A DNA stretch of 57,969 nt, taken from the NCBI GenBank assembly GCA_002733135.1, contig NVUJ01000007.1, positions 37,247-95,215 of the forward strand, in the 5' to 3' direction. This DNA comes from Cycloclasticus sp. Its GTDB lineage: Bacteria; Pseudomonadota; Gammaproteobacteria; Methylococcales; Cycloclasticaceae. How positions within the stretch are numbered: position 1 is the stretch's first letter; every line of letters begins with the position of its first letter. Position numbers and translations under genes: made by a program. Of this stretch, positions 19,695 through 28,309 are shown one piece after another. The notes below the pieces were generated by a model that ran no database searches, was not told where the DNA came from, and saw nothing but the letters and a program-made list of their open reading frames with translations.

Positions 19695-20393
19695 ATGGCT
19701 AAAGGTTTTTTTATAACAGGCACAGATACTGGAGTTGGGAAAACCTATGTAGCTAGCCAATTAATAAAAGCTTACCGTAAACAGGGTGTGCGAGTATCTG
19801 GCTTTAAGCCTGTGGCGTCAGGAGGGGTGTGGCTGAATGACCAGTTAGTTAACGAAGATGCGTTGAGTATGATGCGCGAAGCTTCTGTTTCCATGTCTTA
19901 CACAGACGTGAATCCGTATTGCTTCGAACCAGCAATAGCACCGCATCTAGCGGCTGAGCAGGCGCGCGTCGATATTAATTTTGAGAAGATTCAGTCCCAT
20001 TATAGGAAGCATGTGTCAGAGGTGGACATTGTTATTGTAGAAGGCGCAGGCGGTTGGAAGGTGCCGCTTAATGAAGAGCTGAGTTTTGATGAAATACCGT
20101 TGGTATTAGAAGTGCCTGTGATTTTAGTGGTGGGCTTAAAGCTGGGTTGTATCAATCATGCATTGTTAACAGAAGAAGCCATCTTGAATTCAGGCTGTAG
20201 GTTGGTGGGCTGGATTGGGAATAGTATTAGTGCGGACTTTGAAGTACAAAATGACAATTCACTAACGTTAAGTAAAAGAATGAAATCGCCCTGCATTGGG
20301 TTTTTTGAACACGCCTTCAATAAGGTAAAAAAGAACGGCGTAGGACAAATAAACATAGCGTCTACACTTGATTATTTGACCAATTTTCGTTAA
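19695..20393 (+). CDS. bioD: Dethiobiotin synthetase
   Basis: A 232-residue ATP-dependent carboxylase that closes the ureido ring to form dethiobiotin. The P-loop TGTDTGVGKT is at residues 8-17, with VEGAGGWKVPL near 112 and GFKPVASG at 36-43. GGGGAG sits five bases before the ATG. It is the last bio gene here; bioA, which makes its substrate DAPA, is not in the window and must lie elsewhere. Confidence 0.97.
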   Translation: MAKGFFITGTDTGVGKTYVASQLIKAYRKQGVRVSGFKPVASGGVWLNDQLVNEDALSMMREASVSMSYTDVNPYCFEPAIAPHLAAEQARVDINFEKIQSHYRKHVSEVDIVIVEGAGGWKVPLNEELSFDEIPLVLEVPVILVVGLKLGCINHALLTEEAILNSGCRLVGWIGNSISADFEVQNDNSLTLSKRMKSPCIGFFEHAFNKVKKNGVGQINIASTLDYLTNFR

Positions 20394-20434
20394 ATTGCAC
20401 TGCAATAATTCCTTTGGTCTGAATAGGTCTGGAG

Positions 20435-20902
20435 ATGATTATTTTCGGTCGCGAAGAAAAAGGCATGCGATACATTGTATTACGGCCTAATTCATCATTA
20501 TCAACACGGCAAGCATTAATATTTTTTGCTGGAATATCAATGGTTTTCTTGCTGATTGCCTGTATTTTTCTTTGTATGGGCTTGCGGATGATATTGCCCT
20601 TTTCGGGTTTGGAATTAGCTGTATTAGCGTATTGCTTGATATTGGCTCTGAAGAAAGGCAAGGTGCAAGAAGTCATAACAATCAGCGAAAAACCTGTGCT
20701 TGTACAGCGCGGTTTAGAGGAAGTAGAAAAACAAGAAGAGTTACAAATGGGTTGGGTGCAAGTTAATTTAGAAAAGCCAACGCATAGAGGTTATCCATCG
20801 AGCTTAATTATTAGGTCGCATGGTAGACGAATTGAGGTCGGGCACTTTCTGGTTGAAAGTGAGCGAAAAAAATTGGCAAAGCAGCTTAAACAATGGCTGT
20901 GA
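20435..20902 (+). CDS. DUF2244 membrane protein upstream of cytochrome oxidase
   Basis: A protein of about 155 residues with two closely spaced membrane segments (residues ~26-50 and ~55-72) and a basic C-terminal domain ending ERKKLAKQLKQWL. VLRPNSSLS and RIEVGHFL match the DUF2244 family, which often sits beside cox genes and has no defined role. The start is uncertain: ATG at 20435 has AGG seven bases upstream, ATG at 20465 would give 145 residues. It precedes coxB by 48 bases. Confidence 0.8.
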   Translation: MIIFGREEKGMRYIVLRPNSSLSTRQALIFFAGISMVFLLIACIFLCMGLRMILPFSGLELAVLAYCLILALKKGKVQEVITISEKPVLVQRGLEEVEKQEELQMGWVQVNLEKPTHRGYPSSLIIRSHGRRIEVGHFLVESERKKLAKQLKQWL

Positions 20903-20950
20903 CTGTCACATTTATAGTTAGTTTAAGTAAAAATAAGGGAGACTGTTTCT

Positions 20951-22081
20951 GTGAATAAACTAAAGCAACTTTTTGCTAGCGGTGTTGCATTGATATTTAT
21001 GTCAAGTGCTGCGCAAGCGGAATACGGGCTGAATATGCCTGTAGGTGTAACCGAAACGAGCCGACAGGTTTACGATTTGCATATGTTGATCCTTTGGGTC
21101 TGCGTAGCAATCGGCGTAGTGGTTTTTGGTGCGATGATCTATTCAATGATTTATCACCGTAAATCACGTGGTGCCGTTGCATCGCATTTCCATGAAAGTA
21201 TGACGGCTGAATTGGTTTGGACCGTTGTTCCTTTTATTATATTGATTGTGATGGCAATTCCAGCGACTAAAGTGCTTATCGATATGCACGATACAAGCGA
21301 AGCTGATATGACAGTGAAAGTAACTGGTTATCAATGGAAATGGCGTTATGAGTACATTGGTGAAGATGTCTCTTTCTTTAGTTCTTTAGATGCTGCAAGT
21401 AATGCTGCTCGCCAAGTAGGTTCAGATATCGATCCTGCCACAGTGGAAAATTATTTGTTAGATGTAGATCATCCGTTGGTTCTTCCGGTAGGCAAAAAGG
21501 TTCGTATTTTATTAACTGCAGCGGATGTTATACACGCGTGGTGGGTGCCAGACTTTGGCTGGAAAAGAGATGCTATTCCAGGGTTTGTTAATGAAGCGTG
21601 GGTCAAAGTAGATGAGCCGGGTGTATATCGTGGCCAATGTGCAGAACTTTGTGGACGTGATCACGGGTTTATGCCGATCGTAGTTGTAGTTAAATCGGTA
21701 GCAGATTACGAAGCATGGTTAGCGGCACAAAAAGGAGCTGCTGTTGCAGCAAAACTAGCTGCAATTGAAGATCTTGACCCTAGAGAGCTTAAGCAAAAAG
21801 GTAAGAAAGTTTATCGCGCGAACTGTGTAGCTTGTCACATGAAGAAAGGTGAAGGTATCCTAGGTGTCTTCCCAGCAATTACAGGTAGTGCGGTTGCTAC
21901 GGGCGATATCAATAATCATATTAACATGGTAATGAACGGTAAGGCAGGCACAGCAATGGCAGGCTTTAAAGCCCAGCTTAGCGATGTTGAGCTAGCGGCT
22001 GTTGTTACCTATCAACGTAATTCATTGGGTAATAAAGTAGGCGATGCAGTTCAACCTGCTGCTATTGCCGCATTAAGATAA
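20951..22081 (+). CDS. coxB: Cytochrome c oxidase subunit II with fused cytochrome c domain
   Basis: A 376-residue subunit that takes electrons into the oxidase. A signal-like segment ends near AQA (residue 24), followed by two membrane segments (~37-60 and ~80-105). The CuA site is CAELCGRDHGFM (Cys230 and Cys234 with His and Met). The C-terminal ~100 residues form a class I cytochrome c with CVACH at 292-296 and a likely Met ligand in the GTAMAGF region. Fusion of a c-haem domain makes this a caa3-like subunit II. The start is GTG with GGGAG upstream. First gene of the oxidase operon. Confidence 0.97.
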   Translation: MNKLKQLFASGVALIFMSSAAQAEYGLNMPVGVTETSRQVYDLHMLILWVCVAIGVVVFGAMIYSMIYHRKSRGAVASHFHESMTAELVWTVVPFIILIVMAIPATKVLIDMHDTSEADMTVKVTGYQWKWRYEYIGEDVSFFSSLDAASNAARQVGSDIDPATVENYLLDVDHPLVLPVGKKVRILLTAADVIHAWWVPDFGWKRDAIPGFVNEAWVKVDEPGVYRGQCAELCGRDHGFMPIVVVVKSVADYEAWLAAQKGAAVAAKLAAIEDLDPRELKQKGKKVYRANCVACHMKKGEGILGVFPAITGSAVATGDINNHINMVMNGKAGTAMAGFKAQLSDVELAAVVTYQRNSLGNKVGDAVQPAAIAALR

Positions 22082-22097
22082 TCAGGAGATTTAGATA

Positions 22098-23678
22098 ATG
22101 ACGACTGTTACAGATACACATGAGGATCATCACGATCACGGTCCAGCAAAAGGCTTAATGCGTTGGGTTACAACGACTAACCATAAAGACATTGGTACTT
22201 TATATTTAATCTTTTCACTCATCATGTTTATGGTGGGTGGTGCAATGGCGATGATTATTCGTTTGGAATTATTCCAACCAGGTTTACAGTTTGTAGACCC
22301 TGGTTTCTTTAACCAAATGACAACAGTTCACGCTTTGGTGATGATTTTTGGTGCGGTTATGCCAGCGTTTGTTGGTTTGGCTAACTGGATGCTTCCAATT
22401 ATGGTCGGTGGCCCAGATATGGCGTTACCTCGTATGAACAACTGGAGCTTCTGGATTCTTCCATTTGCATTTGCCATGTTGTTAGGCACATTTTTTATGG
22501 ACGGCGGCGCACCAGCCGGCGGTTGGACTATGTATCCGCCGTTAGTTTTACAAGGTGGTAACGGTTTTCCATTCATGATTTTTGCAATTCACATGATGGG
22601 TATCTCATCTGTGATGGGTGCGATTAACGTGATTGTAACTATTCTTAATATGCGTGCCCCAGGCATGACATTAATGAAAATGCCTTTGTTCGTATGGACA
22701 TGGTTTATTACAGCGTACTTGTTAATTGCGGTTATGCCAGTTCTAGCGGGTGCCGTTACTATGTTGTTAACCGATAGATTCTTCGATACAACATTTTTTA
22801 ACGCAGCAGGCGGTGGTGATCCAGTCTTGTTCCAGCACATCTTCTGGTTCTTCGGACACCCTGAAGTGTATATTTTGATTTTGCCAGCGTTTGGTATCGT
22901 CTCTCAAATCATCCCAACGTTTGCGCGTAAGCCCCTGTTTGGCTATAGCTCAATGGTGTATGCGACATCATCCATTGCATTCTTATCATTCATCGTATGG
23001 GCTCACCATATGTTTACAGTGGGTATGCCTCTACAAGGCGAATTATTCTTTATGTATGCAACGATGTTGATTGCGGTACCAACGGGTGTAAAAGTGTTTA
23101 ACTGGATTTCTACCATGTGGAAGGGGTCAATGACATTTGAAACACCGATGTTATTCTCAATTGGCTTTGTGATTATGTTTACCATTGGTGGTTTCTCAGG
23201 CTTGATGCTTGCGATTGCGCCGGCTGATTTCCAATACCACGATACTTACTTTGTTGTTGCTCATTTCCATTATGTGCTGGTAACAGGCGCAATTTACGCG
23301 ATTATGGCGTCCGTTTATTATTGGATACCGAAATGGACTGGTCATATGTATAACGAGAAAATGGGCCAGTGGCATTTTTGGATTTCAACGGTGTCTGTAA
23401 ATGTGTTGTTCTTCCCGCAGCATTTCTTAGGCCTTGCAGGTATGCCACGTCGTATTCCTGATTATTCAGTGCAATTTGCTGAATTTAATATGTGGTCAAG
23501 TATTGGGAGTTTCGTCTTTGGTTTATCGCAAGTGTTCTTCTGCTACATTGTTTATAAAACAATTAAAGGCGGCGAGAAAGCGACTGACCAAGTTTGGGAA
23601 GGCGCAGAAGGTTTAGAGTGGACATTACCCTCTCCACCTCCATATCATAGCTTTACGCAAGCACCAGAAATTAAATAA
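22098..23678 (+). CDS. coxA: Cytochrome c oxidase subunit I
   Basis: A 526-residue catalytic subunit with about 12 membrane helices that holds low-spin haem and the haem-CuB centre where oxygen is reduced to water. GHPEVYILILP carries the CuB His-Tyr crosslink region, HDTYFVVAHFHYV the haem ligands, and TVHALVMIFGAV a further haem His. The N-terminus TTNHKDIGTLYLI is typical of aa3-type enzymes. It lies 16 bases after coxB with GGAG upstream, and is followed by a hairpin before the next small gene. Confidence 0.98.
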   Translation: MTTVTDTHEDHHDHGPAKGLMRWVTTTNHKDIGTLYLIFSLIMFMVGGAMAMIIRLELFQPGLQFVDPGFFNQMTTVHALVMIFGAVMPAFVGLANWMLPIMVGGPDMALPRMNNWSFWILPFAFAMLLGTFFMDGGAPAGGWTMYPPLVLQGGNGFPFMIFAIHMMGISSVMGAINVIVTILNMRAPGMTLMKMPLFVWTWFITAYLLIAVMPVLAGAVTMLLTDRFFDTTFFNAAGGGDPVLFQHIFWFFGHPEVYILILPAFGIVSQIIPTFARKPLFGYSSMVYATSSIAFLSFIVWAHHMFTVGMPLQGELFFMYATMLIAVPTGVKVFNWISTMWKGSMTFETPMLFSIGFVIMFTIGGFSGLMLAIAPADFQYHDTYFVVAHFHYVLVTGAIYAIMASVYYWIPKWTGHMYNEKMGQWHFWISTVSVNVLFFPQHFLGLAGMPRRIPDYSVQFAEFNMWSSIGSFVFGLSQVFFCYIVYKTIKGGEKATDQVWEGAEGLEWTLPSPPPYHSFTQAPEIK

Positions 23679-23685
23679 ATTGATA

Positions 23686-23713
23686 GCGCTCAGCTAAAAC
23701 TGGGCGCAATTTT
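23686..23713 (+). promoter_or_regulatory. Hairpin between coxA and the 33-residue gene
   Basis: The arms GCGCTCAG (23686-23693) and CTGGGCGC (23700-23707) pair over eight positions with one G-T pair and a six-base loop, followed by AATTTT. The T tract is short, so this may be a weak attenuator or a 3'-end stabiliser that lowers expression of the downstream genes relative to coxB-coxA. Confidence 0.5.
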
Positions 23714-23719
23714 AATAAA

Positions 23720-23821
23720 ATGAATGAGCAAAAAAGAAAGAACTTAATAGCAGTTGGTGTTTTAGTAACAGTTGCTTTGACTTTCTATTTAGGTTCATTC
23801 ATATTTTTAACAAGTAAATAA
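23720..23821 (+). CDS. 33-residue single-pass membrane peptide in the cox operon
   Basis: A short gene encoding MNEQKRKN, then one hydrophobic helix (about residues 9-29) and a Lys at the C-terminus. The charge pattern suggests a cytoplasmic N-terminus. It resembles the short cytochrome oxidase small assembly proteins found between coxA and ctaG in many beta- and gammaproteobacteria. Here ctaG (Cox11) is not next to it; coxC starts 18 bases later. A degenerate Cox11 anchor is an alternative, but no other Cox11 sequence remains in the gap. The function is inferred from position only. Confidence 0.65.
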   Translation: MNEQKRKNLIAVGVLVTVALTFYLGSFIFLTSK

Positions 23822-23839
23822 ATTGGAATAGGTAAATTT

Positions 23840-24703
23840 ATGTCTTCAGAAAACGCGTATTACATTCCTCATGATGCCAAATGGCCTATCGTTGGCTCAA
23901 TTGGCCTAACATTATTATTGGGTGGTTTTGCAAACCAACTTAATGGTTCTACTTCAGCGTCTAACGTTATGATTGTAGGGTTCTTGATTCTGGTTTATAT
24001 GATGTTTGGTTGGTTTGGTGAAGTTATTGATGAGAGTGAGTCAGGTACTTATAAAAAGGTAGAAGGCGTCTCTTTCAGGATGGGAATGGTGTGGTTTATC
24101 TTCTCAGAAGTCATGTTTTTTGCGGCTTTTTTTGGTGCTTTATTTTACATAAGAATTTTTTCATTACCTTGGTTAGGTGGCGAAGGTTCAGGCGCATCTA
24201 CTAATGAATTTTTATGGGGTGGTTATGAGAATGTATGGCCATCTAACGGTCCTGGTGAAGTAGGTGGCGAATACGAAAAAATGGGTGCTTGGGGCTTACC
24301 GGCTATCAACACACTATTGCTACTAACCAGTGGTGTAACATGTACGTGGGCGCACTGGGGTTTAGTAGCGAACAAACGTAAACAATTGATCTGGGGCTTA
24401 GTAGCCACAGTAGTTCTTGGTTTTGTATTTGTTGGGTTGCAAGCACTTGAATATAGCCATGGTTACAATGAGTTAAATCTAACATTAGGTTCAGGTGTAT
24501 ACGGATCTACTTTTTACATGCTAACGGGCTTCCATGGTTTCCACGTGACGGTGGGTGCGATTATGTTAACGGTGATGTTATTCCGTAGTATTAAAGGACA
24601 TTTTACACCTGAGAATCACTTCGCTTTTGAAGCGGCGGCCTGGTATTGGCACTTTGTTGACGTGGTTTGGTTGGGCCTATTTATATTCGTTTATTGGCTG
24701 TAG
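23840..24703 (+). CDS. coxC: Cytochrome c oxidase subunit III
   Basis: A 287-residue membrane subunit with about seven helices that stabilises the oxidase core. The conserved segments FRMGMVWFIFSEVMFF, GFHGFHVTVG and AAWYWHFVDVVWL are clear subunit III signatures. Its ATG follows AATAGG. Directly after it lies a strong bidirectional terminator, which ends the coxB-coxA-small-coxC transcript. Confidence 0.98.
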   Translation: MSSENAYYIPHDAKWPIVGSIGLTLLLGGFANQLNGSTSASNVMIVGFLILVYMMFGWFGEVIDESESGTYKKVEGVSFRMGMVWFIFSEVMFFAAFFGALFYIRIFSLPWLGGEGSGASTNEFLWGGYENVWPSNGPGEVGGEYEKMGAWGLPAINTLLLLTSGVTCTWAHWGLVANKRKQLIWGLVATVVLGFVFVGLQALEYSHGYNELNLTLGSGVYGSTFYMLTGFHGFHVTVGAIMLTVMLFRSIKGHFTPENHFAFEAAAWYWHFVDVVWLGLFIFVYWL

Positions 24704-24718
24704 CAAACGTTGAGTACT

Positions 24719-24749
24719 AAAAAAGGCGCTACTCAGTAGCGCCTTTTTT
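24719..24749. terminator. Bidirectional terminator between coxC and the DUF2909 gene
   Basis: A perfect eight-base stem (GGCGCTAC/GTAGCGCC, loop TCA) is flanked by six A before and six T after, so it can end transcription from both the coxC side and the convergent minus-strand gene. Confidence 0.92.
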
Positions 24750-24822
24750 ATATCTTAAGGTCAGCTTATGTTGAACCAATTGTGAATGTGTTAATCGAAT
24801 TTTCGACAATTAATACGTTATA

Positions 24823-25071
24823 TTATTTAGCAGGTTGTTCAAGTTGTGCTGGGTTGGGTGGTATCAATCCGTGAGATTTTATGAGCCCGAAGTGTGTGGC
24901 TAATAAAATTGATACAAACAGGGCAATTGAAAGGCCAACTCGTATAACTAAAGATTTGACAACTTGTTTTGGATTAGATGTTTGCTTTGATAAATGATAA
25001 AAGGCTTTAAACAGGTTGTAAATAATAACGAATAGAATGAAGACAATAAGGTATTTAATGAGTGGTGGCAT
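24823..25071 (-). CDS. DUF2909 twin-transmembrane protein
   Basis: An 82-residue protein with two membrane helices (residues ~5-25 and ~45-65) joined by a basic loop, ending in PPNPAQLEQPAK. KSLVIRVGLSIALF and the His-Gly-Leu near the end match the DUF2909 family, which commonly sits between coxC and SURF1. The ATG at 25071 fits the family start; a longer in-frame version begins at 25131. It is opposite in strand to the oxidase genes and shares the promoter region with SURF1. Role in oxidase assembly is suspected from context only. Confidence 0.82.
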   Translation of the reverse strand: MPPLIKYLIVFILFVIIYNLFKAFYHLSKQTSNPKQVVKSLVIRVGLSIALFVSILLATHFGLIKSHGLIPPNPAQLEQPAK

Positions 25072-25141
25072 GTGAATAATTTCTTTAAAAGTGTCGACAT
25101 TGTCATGCAAACACTCATAAATAACCAACAATAATTTAATA

Positions 25142-25855
25142 ATGCAGTTTAAAGCTAATTTATTTCTTACAGTACTTGCAATATTGGTGCTTGGATTACT
25201 GCTTAGCCTAGGCTTTTGGCAGTTGGATAGAGCTCAACAAAAACAAGATTTGTTGGACTTGCAATCATCAAGAATGTCATTGCCAGCTGTGGAATTAATA
25301 AATATTACAGTGAGTGACAATAATATGCGCTACCTACCTGTGCGTGTAGCGGGTGAATTAGATGTAGCGCAACAAATCCTTATTGATAACCAAGTAAGGC
25401 ATGGTATAGCGGGTTACTCGGTGTTAACGCCATTAAGGATTAATAGTAAGAAAGCTATATTACTAAACAGAGGTTGGCTGCCTTTGGGCGGTGATCGTAA
25501 TGTGCTACCCGACGTCACGGTACAAGCATCTAATGTGCAGGTGTCGGGAAAGTTAGATCATTTCCCAACTGTAGGCTTAAAGTTAGATAAGGCTGATGAG
25601 TTATCAGCAGGGTGGCCAGCTATTACGCAAGTAGTCGATACGGATAAAGTATCAAAGCGATTAGGGTATCAAGTAATGCCATATCAGCTGTTATTAAATG
25701 CTGATGAAGCAGAGGGCTATAACAGAGACTGGGTTGTCATGAGAATGGGGCCTGAGAAGCATCATGGCTATGCATTTCAATGGTTTGCGCTAGCGACGTC
25801 GTGGGTAATTATATATTTTGTATTAACAGTAAAAAGAAGGTGTGAAGAAGAATGA
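25142..25855 (+). CDS. SURF1 family cytochrome oxidase assembly protein
   Basis: A 237-residue protein with one membrane helix at each end (residues ~5-25 and ~210-230) and a periplasmic domain between, the SURF1 topology. LGFWQLDRAQQK after the first helix, VLLNRGWLP in the middle and the C-terminal HHGYAFQWFALA are family motifs. SURF1 helps place haem A in subunit I. It overlaps the next gene by four bases and starts the assembly sub-operon SURF1-SCO-like-ctaA-ctaB. Confidence 0.94.
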   Translation: MQFKANLFLTVLAILVLGLLLSLGFWQLDRAQQKQDLLDLQSSRMSLPAVELINITVSDNNMRYLPVRVAGELDVAQQILIDNQVRHGIAGYSVLTPLRINSKKAILLNRGWLPLGGDRNVLPDVTVQASNVQVSGKLDHFPTVGLKLDKADELSAGWPAITQVVDTDKVSKRLGYQVMPYQLLLNADEAEGYNRDWVVMRMGPEKHHGYAFQWFALATSWVIIYFVLTVKRRCEEE

Positions 25856-26430
25856 ATTCATTAACAAAAAATAGGTTGAAACTAGTTTTTATTACAGTGT
25901 TATTTGCATTGCCCGTTATCACTGCTTGGTTGGTGTTTAGCAATCCACAATGGCTAGAAGGTGGAGACACTAAAAATAATGGAGAGTTAATAACCCCAGC
26001 TATGCCATCAAATATTAGTGATTTTGTAATGACATCTGACGATACTAATCTTGATCATTTAAAAGGTCGCTGGGTATTAATACACTTGGATTTTAACGGA
26101 AGTTGTAATGCCGGCTGTGAAAAATCAGTGCATATGTTGAAGCAACTTCATACGTTGTTAAATAAGGATTCTAATCGTTTAGAAAGAGTCTATTTAGATA
26201 AATCGATGACGGTTAATTCAATCTTAGCTAAAGATACAAAACTGACTGTCTTAAAGTGGAATGAGGCTAATCTGAATACATTAAACGCACTTGTGAAAGA
26301 GCTGAAAGACGATGATATGTTATTGCTCGACCCACTAGGTAATATCATGATGAAGTACCATCACGATGCGGATCCTTACGGCATACAGAAGGATTTAAAA
26401 CTTCTATTTAAAGCGTCTCAAATAGGTTAA
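25852..26430 (+). CDS. SCO-like thioredoxin-fold membrane protein
   Basis: A 192-residue protein with an N-terminal membrane anchor (residues ~12-30) and a periplasmic domain. GSCNAGCEKS gives a CxxxC pair near residues 84-88, the spacing used by SCO copper chaperones, and DPLGNIMMKYHHDADP near the end resembles the SCO region that supplies a His ligand. Similar proteins are usually annotated as hypothetical between SURF1 and ctaA. A role in CuA or CuB maturation is inferred. ATGA overlap with the SURF1 gene shows coupling. Confidence 0.8.
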   Translation: MNSLTKNRLKLVFITVLFALPVITAWLVFSNPQWLEGGDTKNNGELITPAMPSNISDFVMTSDDTNLDHLKGRWVLIHLDFNGSCNAGCEKSVHMLKQLHTLLNKDSNRLERVYLDKSMTVNSILAKDTKLTVLKWNEANLNTLNALVKELKDDDMLLLDPLGNIMMKYHHDADPYGIQKDLKLLFKASQIG

Positions 26431-26432
26431 TC

Positions 26433-27401
26433 ATGTTTAGAAATCTAACTATTTTTGCCATTTTATTAGCATTGCTTGTTGTTGTTTTGGGTGCATATGT
26501 GCGGCTTTCTGACGCTGGACTTGGATGTCCAGATTGGCCGGGCTGTTATGGTAACTTAATTCTTGACGAATCAAGTGCCGGCCTTGAGCATGCTGCTAAT
26601 AACTTTGAGCGGCCAGTTGAAGCATCCAAAGCGTGGAAAGAAATGATTCATCGTTATTTTGCCAGCACATTAGGCTTAGTCATTTTGATTTTGACTTTTA
26701 TGGCTTGGCGAAAGCCAGAGTTGGGGCAACGCGCCTTAACAACTTCGTTATCCTTGTTAGTTATGTTTCAAGGAGCACTGGGTATGTGGACAGTGACAAT
26801 GCTGGTTAAGCCAGCCATTGTAATAAGTCATTTATTGGGTGGTTTAGCAACCTTGAGCCTTTTATTATTACTGTTATTACGGATTAGAAATAGACGACTT
26901 CTCAGTGCGAGTAAAACGAGTTGTGCTAAGAAGTTAGCATCAGTCGCATTAATCGTTTTAGTGGCTCAGATAGCCTTAGGTGGCTGGACAAGCACTAATT
27001 ATGCAGCGTTAGCTTGCCCAGAATTTCCAACGTGTTATGGAGACTCGTGGAATCCTGATTTAGATTATAAAGAAGGTTTCGTATTATGGCGCGAACTCGG
27101 GGTAGATTATGAATTTGGTGTGCTCAGCAACGAAGCACGTGCGGCGATTCACTGGTCGCATAGAATCGGTGCGCTAATAACAACCATCGCTTTAGTGTGG
27201 CTGTCGGTCATGCTAGTAAGACTACGCGCCATTAAAGAATCAGTTATGTTATTTGGACTACTGGCTGGACAAGTAATATTAGGTATATTAAATGTCTTGC
27301 TAAGTTTGCCACTACACGTAGCTGTAGCGCATAATGCAATTGCTGCCATGCTGTTATTAAGTTTGGTATATGTAAATTTTCGGCTGAATAAAGAATCGTA
27401 A
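26433..27401 (+). CDS. ctaA: Haem A synthase (Cox15/CtaA)
   Basis: A 322-residue membrane enzyme with about eight helices that oxidises the C8 methyl of haem O to a formyl group, giving haem A. The first half has GAYVRLSDAGLGCPDWPGCYG; the second half repeats the pattern with CPEFPTCYGD. Haem-ligand His residues are in EMIHRYFA, VISHLLGG, IHWSHRIGA and VAHNAIAA. It lies two bases after the SCO-like gene and is followed by ctaB, whose product is its substrate. Confidence 0.96.
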   Translation: MFRNLTIFAILLALLVVVLGAYVRLSDAGLGCPDWPGCYGNLILDESSAGLEHAANNFERPVEASKAWKEMIHRYFASTLGLVILILTFMAWRKPELGQRALTTSLSLLVMFQGALGMWTVTMLVKPAIVISHLLGGLATLSLLLLLLLRIRNRRLLSASKTSCAKKLASVALIVLVAQIALGGWTSTNYAALACPEFPTCYGDSWNPDLDYKEGFVLWRELGVDYEFGVLSNEARAAIHWSHRIGALITTIALVWLSVMLVRLRAIKESVMLFGLLAGQVILGILNVLLSLPLHVAVAHNAIAAMLLLSLVYVNFRLNKES

Positions 27402-27417
27402 TTATTAAGGCATCACT

Positions 27418-28308
27418 TTGACTGATCAAACCATTAGTAACTCAACTGGTAACATTAGCTGGAAGAGTTATTACGAGCTGTGTAAACCTAAAGTTGTAAT
27501 ACTTATTATTTTTACCGCGGTTGTTGGTATGTTCTTAGCTGTGCCAGGCATGGTTCCATGGCAATCTCTTATCTTTGGCACAATTGGCATTGGTCTTGCT
27601 GCGTCATCTGCTGCTGCAATCAATCACTTTTTAGACCGGAAATATGATGCGAAAATGGCGCGGACTAAAGGACGCCCATTACCCCATGGCGACTTAAATG
27701 GTACTCAAGTGTTAGGTTTCGCCTTCTCTATAGGTGCGATAGCTATGTTGGTTTTAGTGTTTTTAGTTAATGAACTAACAGCGCTCTTAACCTTTTTATC
27801 GCTTATTGGTTATGCGGTGATCTATACCGTTTACTTGAAGCACGCCACCCCACAGAATATAGTTATTGGTGGTGCTGCTGGCGCGGCGCCTCCAGTGTTA
27901 GGCTGGTGCGCGGTTACCGGGACCATAGACCCACATGCGTTACTACTATTTTTAATTATTTTTATTTGGACGCCCCCACATTTTTGGGCGTTAGCGGTAG
28001 CAAGGCGTGACGAATATGCTAAGGCAGATATTCCCATGTTGCCCGTTACCCATGGGGCTGAATTCACAAGGCTACAAATTGTTTTATATACGGTTTTACT
28101 AATAGTAGTTAGCGTGTTACCGTTCTTAACTGGAATGAGTGGGGTGCTTTACTTAGTAACTGCTTTAGGCCTGGGATTTGGGTTTTTATACTATGCCATT
28201 CTGCTAAAGAAAACTGCAGATGATGTTATTGCTATGAAGACATTTAAGTATTCCATTACTTATTTAATGGTGTTATTTGCTGTTTTATTAATAGATCACT
28301 ACATCTGA
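27418..28308 (+). CDS. ctaB: Haem O synthase (protohaem IX farnesyltransferase)
   Basis: A 296-residue UbiA-superfamily membrane enzyme that adds a farnesyl group to haem [22 protein letters not shown] holds the first Asp-rich motif; [10 protein letters not shown] and the [10 protein letters not shown] segment are typical of the family. The start is TTG, with AAGG about seven bases upstream. It follows ctaA as usual and completes the haem A pathway beside the oxidase genes. Confidence 0.96.
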   Translation: MTDQTISNSTGNISWKSYYELCKPKVVILIIFTAVVGMFLAVPGMVPWQSLIFGTIGIGLAASSAAAINHFLDRKYDAKMARTKGRPLPHGDLNGTQVLGFAFSIGAIAMLVLVFLVNELTALLTFLSLIGYAVIYTVYLKHATPQNIVIGGAAGAAPPVLGWCAVTGTIDPHALLLFLIIFIWTPPHFWALAVARRDEYAKADIPMLPVTHGAEFTRLQIVLYTVLLIVVSVLPFLTGMSGVLYLVTALGLGFGFLYYAILLKKTADDVIAMKTFKYSITYLMVLFAVLLIDHYI

Positions 28309-28309
28309 T

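Noticed and set aside
23720-23821. Remnant of a broken Cox11 gene
   Set aside because: The frame is intact with its own start and stop, and no other Cox11-like sequence lies in the gap; an intact small protein is simpler.
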